From NCBI GenBank assembly GCA_029263055.1, contig JAJCYG010000058.1:1-64000 (forward strand): 64,000 nt of DNA, in the 5' to 3' direction. Positions within the stretch are counted from its first letter, which is position 1; every line of letters starts with the position of its first letter. Position numbers and translations under genes: made by a program. The notes beneath the pieces are model-generated. The model did no database searches. It saw only the letters and a program-made list of their open reading frames with translations, and was not told the DNA's origin. Shown piece by piece: positions 15,001-21,000 of this stretch. The stretch is from Actinomycetes bacterium. Lineage in GTDB: Bacteria; Auribacterota; JAJCYG01.

Positions 15001-18000
15001 ACAGGGCGATCTAAGCCTGGCACCAATCGACTTGCTGATTTAATGATCGAAGCCAAACTAGGACCAATTCCAATAGGTAAAGGCATACTTTCAAAAACAC
15101 CTTTTGTGGTACTCACTTCACGAAAGACCCGGGCAAAACTTGTTAAATAAAGAAATCCGGCTGTGGTAGGTGTTGGCATCACAGAATCCCCACCAATATC
15201 TCCCACAAAAAACTTTGAAATTAAATCTGAAAAAGAAGAAGTATCTCTCGCAAATTCTCCAGCTTGGCCGCCACTTCCATCTGGTCGCAAACGAGCTAAT
15301 TTAAAGTTAGAGTCATTACTTGTATTTGAAAGAAGAACTAAGTTCACCATTAAAGAAGAGAAAAAATCAATACGTGCTGTCACTTCACGGTGACGGTGCC
15401 AATCAGTATGAAACAAGGTCACAACAACTTGATCTAATTCATCTTGAGTCACGGTTGTTCTTGGATTGTTATTACTGTCATAACCTGTAAATTCTTTTTC
15501 ATAGACCGCAGCAGCCATGGCATAAATAAACTGATGAATCTCTTGAGCATCGGTTGGTGTCATACTTAAATTAATTGTAGAAAGAACTCTATCTGGGATT
15601 CCTGAAATACCGGTTGCTCCACGTGTTTCATTAATTTTATCTAAAAGCGTTCTAGCTTCAGTTCGAACACGCGTTTCAGCTTCTTCCATGGTTTCATCAT
15701 CTTGTTTGTTCACATTAATGACAGGCAATGGGGTTGGTAAATTCTGACTTTGAACAAAAATTTGATAGGCTGCTCGAATTCCTGTTGGAATGGCACGGTT
15801 GATATACAAACCACTTCCAGTTGGATCAACAAAAAGAGTCACATTAAAAACAGTTGAAATAGTAGAGACCACTAATTCGCCATAAAGGTTTTCTAAATTC
15901 TTTTCAGCATCCATGAGTTCAACTAAAGTGCGAAAAGCTCCTACTCGGTTTTCAACCAATTCTCGGCGCAAAATATTACGACCAAAAATAATTTGATTAC
16001 CAAGCTCAGCTTCAGTAAAAAGCCCACGATCCCCACTATAACTAGCATCACTCACTTTAGAGTTAGCGGTCGCAACCGTTGTATTAATAATACGCATCAC
16101 TCGTTGAGGATTGGAATTGACTTCATTTGATTTTAAACGGCGCCAACTGCTCCCTTCTCGTACAAAAAAACCAACCAATTGTTTTTCAGGAACTTCAACG
16201 GTATCTCCATTTTCATTCACTTGGCTCAACATATTGAGCTGACCACTTGAATTACGCACATTCATATAAATTTCAGGATAACCATATTGGTCCACAACCG
16301 GTTCATACATAGGATCACGATCTGAAGCATCACGCATTGAATTTGGTAACCATGACTCAGGGTCGGGTTGAATCTGACGGGTCTCTGTTCGAAGATCACG
16401 CTCTTCATGCACATTGGCCAAGCCACTCATCCGGCCATTTGTCATGGTCACTTCAGCAAAGGCATAGTAATTATGATTTTTTTGAAAATTAGGAACCAGT
16501 GTGGCCATATCCCCTGTTCGAACTCGTTCTTGAAGTTGAGACAAGGACATGCTGCGGGGAATTCCACGGCTAAGGACTTCACGAATATTAAACTCTGACA
16601 TCCGCTCGGCTCTGTATGCTTGAGCATTACGCAGATTAGCTTGAATCGCATAATCGCCTGACATCACAAGAATTTCTTCATTTAAAACAGGATCGTTATA
16701 CCAGACTTGAAAAGGAATATTGTTTTGACTCATATGCCTCAACTCAGCTGGGTTTGTGATCTGCTCTCCTGCTGCTTCTCGATTAGGCCGCTCCACCTCA
16801 GGATAACGACGATAAACAAATCGGTTTTGAGGAATGCTTGCCATTAAATCAGAGGTTTCTTGAAAACTGTTTGTAATTTGGCGACCACCCGGAAGGTTGA
16901 TGTGGGTCACAGGCTCATAGCGATGTCCCTCTCCCATGCGAACAAGTCGATGAGCCACACGTGATAAATCAGTACGCAATGTTTGACGGCGTAACGCCAC
17001 TTGATAATCTTCTACAGCCAAACGCGCACGATCTTGACGGGCCTTCACACCAAATTCAAAAATAAGACTTTGGTCACTTCCTCTCCAATCTGTTCTTGCA
17101 AAGAAAGCAGGACGGGCTTGTTCTCCCATCACAAAGGTTAATTTTTCTCCTGAGGCAGCTCGGTTTATGGCACCACCAAAACCAAGTAAATCAAAAATAA
17201 CATTCCCCTCATTATCATAAACATTTACCTGGCCAGGATTCGTTTGATACCAATTTTGAAAGTCTTGAGGCGAGCTAAAAACCAACGTCTCAAATTTATT
17301 TGTGACAGTATTAAAACGATAAACCGTACTTTGATACGTTTGCGGAAGAACAGCTGTGGTGATTGGTTGACCATTACGAATATGCGTCGCAATTTCAGCA
17401 CGATTGGTAATCACATTACCACGCGCATCTCGAACTTCTAAAATTTCAGCATGATCAAAAAGCCAATCTTCTAGATTGGCCAACGTGGCAAAAGCCATTG
17501 TTTCATATGTGTTGGTTGAAGGATTATAAAAGGTAACCGCGTCTCCATGGGTCCGAGTAGGAACAACCACTGTTTCAGCACCAGCCATCACACTTGATTG
17601 AGAACGATCCATTAACACACCAAAGTAAGTTGTATTAAGTTGATTAAAGGTCGCACGCATTCGCGTCGAAGCATCCATGGATTGGCCTAAAAGATCGATT
17701 TTTAAACGCTCGGCTGCTTGTAAATCTCCAAGTCCTTCCCGCGTTTCTGTAATCTGCCGAAGCTGATCTCTAACAATGTTATCAATATCAGCTTGAACCG
17801 TTGCCGCAATAGGAGGAGCCGTTGTTGGACCCACTTGAGGTTGAACCGGTTGCTGTGGTTGAGCAGGCTGTTGCCCTGGTGGAGTCTGCTTTGGTCCCAC
17901 TTCAGGTTTGTCACCAGGTTTATCATCAGGCGCATCTTGCCCCATAGCCATTGGCGCAAAAATACCAACTAAAGCCAAACCTAATAAGGCTGTACTTAAA

Positions 18001-21000
18001 ACACGAGAGTGAACACTAAAGTAACGAAACATGCCAAAAACGCCACCACTCACACGCCCTTTAGCCATTCCAAAAAAGAATTCTTTAATACTTCCTAAGA
18101 AACCCCACTGCCTCTTTTGAACTTCATGAGAAATTAATGATTTTAAATGACCGTCAAAAAGAGGGTTCTCTTCAACCAGCTTGTTTAATCGAACCTTTAA
18201 GATTTGTTGTTTCGCAGATAACCCGCGAGCAATCGCTCGATCATATTCTTTAAAAATAGTGATGACTTCAGCTTCTAACTTATTAGCACGCGCTTGTTTT
18301 TCTTTTAAATACTCTCCCGCCAAACGAATTACTTTTTCATTCAACGTTTCAAGATCAAAGTTTTCTGCTCGAATAAAAAGAGTTCCGCCCCATTCGCCCA
18401 CTCCATTCTCACCAAAACTTAACGTTTCTGCACGTGGGTCTGAGCTTGAAATAATTTGTAATTTGAGCTCTGGATCTTCTGGCAGATAAGGCGATTCCAT
18501 TGCCCAAAAAGGATAGGTTGTCACCATGTCTTGAAGAGATTGCTCACGTACTTCTTTGGCTCGTCTATTAATCTTACGTGTTGCTTTTCTCACACGACTT
18601 GAAAAACCAGTCACACCTTCTAAGATCGCCATCGGAAACAACACTTGATCTGCAGGTAAAATCGTCTTTTCATCAATTTCAATCGACTGCATCAAGTAAG
18701 CAAATAACGTTCTTTGTATTTCAACTTCTGAAGCATTTTTTCGAACCAAATCTCTAAGCAGATCCACAAACTCCAAACGCAATGTTTGAAAATGTTTTTC
18801 AATTTTAGCCGCATTAGAATTTTCGGGCGAAACCACAGGGCGCATATAAGCACGCCAAAACTTTTCAATCCCTTCAAAATCACCCACACCCTGAGAGAGT
18901 TGAATAACCATAATCGCTTCAACACGTTTGTCGGTAAGCTCTTTTCCGGCAATATTATTCTTAATGCGAATTTGATTTAATTGATAGACAGCCACAACGC
19001 GTTGTAAAAAGAGCTTTGCTTCTTGGGCATTTTCTTGATCTGTTTCGTATTGTAGATTGCGCACATAATAGTCGAGAAGGTCTGAAGCATTTTCTTCACC
19101 AAATGGGAGCGTCACATCAAACCAAGGATAAGCTGTTTGCACTTCTTCTACTAAACCTGGATCAACTAAAGAAAGAAGTGTTCGAATCGTATCTAAATCA
19201 TCCAGCTTCTCTGATTCAACAGCTTCATTGTATGTCTTTAAAAAATTGTCTGATTCAAAGATCTCAATATTTTTTCTGGCCTCTTGGAACATTCCATAAA
19301 GAACACCCGCAATATATTGAGCCCGGCTCACAGCTTTACCACGATCACTCTGTGACAAGGTCAAAGCACGCTCTTGGCGCCAACGAATAAAACGAATAAA
19401 TAATCCTGAAAGTCCTACAGCTAAAAGAGCTGAATAATAGATCAAACCAAAATCAGGGGTACCGGTAGCACCCAATGTAAAAGGGAGCAGGACAAACGCT
19501 AATAACGTAGAGGCAAGCTGAACCACAGCAGGCGTCTTCAACGGAGGAAGCTTAGGCAAAGAAGTGCTTCTTGCTCGGCGCAAATCACGTTGCGTTTCTG
19601 CCACTTCAGTCACTAAGCGCTGAAAAGTGTCATCCCCCTCTTCTCTACCCGACTGAGAAAGACTAATCACATCCCAGTCAATACCACGTAAAAAATCGTG
19701 AGCAGGCTCTAAATCATTCAGTCCAAATCCATTGACAGAAGCATTCCTTGCTTTTGGCAAATCTGTTTCAATTTTTGATAATGCATTATTCCAATCAACC
19801 TCTTCTATTGGAGTTAATTTGGGTGCTTCAGGTTGTTTAAATACTTTGGCTATTTTAGCCTGCTTTGCATCTTCTATTCTTTTAACAAAGTCAGCTTGAT
19901 CTGCCAGACGTTGCTCTTCGCGTTCTTTAGCCTGTTCAGCTCGAACATCTTCAGCAATGGCTTCTTTCTTTGCCGTTAATGCTGCAGCATTTTCTCGACG
20001 GGTACGTGCCAATCGGGCCCGGTTTTTTGCTTCCCACTTTAGCTGAGCTAAATTACGCGCCACACTTGCTTCTTCTTTAAGGTCACGCTCATTACCGTAA
20101 ACAAATTGCAAGCCATCAATGGAACGGCTGGCAACCGCACTCTTAAAGGCTTGTTTTCCTTTTGCCACTAAAAGAGCCACTCGTTTCTCATCTGCAGTTG
20201 TAGATTTTGAATGTAGTAGAAAGCCTGCAGGATAGTGAGTGGCTGAGATTTTTCTAAAATAAGCGTCCCAATAACGACGCACTTTGTAAGGAAGGTTCAC
20301 ACCGGCCTCGTTAATGACGGCGTCTATTTCTAATTGAAGAGCCAGTTCAATGGCTGAAGCATCTTTGCCTTTTTCTTGAAGCAAATAAGCTTGATAACCT
20401 AAATATTCTAAGATCAATCGCACGGTGTCTGCTTCACGTATCTGTGCACGCACTTCAGGGTTATTTCCTAAGATCACATCTGAAAAAAGATATGAAGGGG
20501 TGGCTAAACGGTTTCCGGTTCCAACTAAGTAGCGTTCTAAAGGAGATAAGCTTGGGGTCATTAACGAAGCATACAAATCTTCGTCCATGGCTTCGGTTAA
20601 GCGAGGGGCAATCACAAGGTGTGAGGTTTCAATTGCTTCAAGTTGTTGTCTTAAACCATCAGTATGAAAACCACCTGTAATTAAAACCGCAATTTTTTTG
20701 TTCTGATCTTTTAAAGCTTGTAAGGTATTTTCAATTAAAGCCACATCTCGTTTTTGAGCCACTTCATAAAACCGGTTAGCAGCCTTAAGAGAACGTGCAA
20801 TTGATTTATCTTTAATAAACTTGAGAATAGCTGTTTTTTGCTGATTAAACTCTTCGAGTTGGGAGCGGGTCACTTCTAATTGGCTCATGGCGTGAACCAG
20901 TGCCAACCATTCTGACTCTTGTTGTACTTGCTTTTGCTCATCGGTTATTAAAGTAGCGGCCTTTACTTCTTCAGATAAGGCTTTTAATTCAATCATGGCC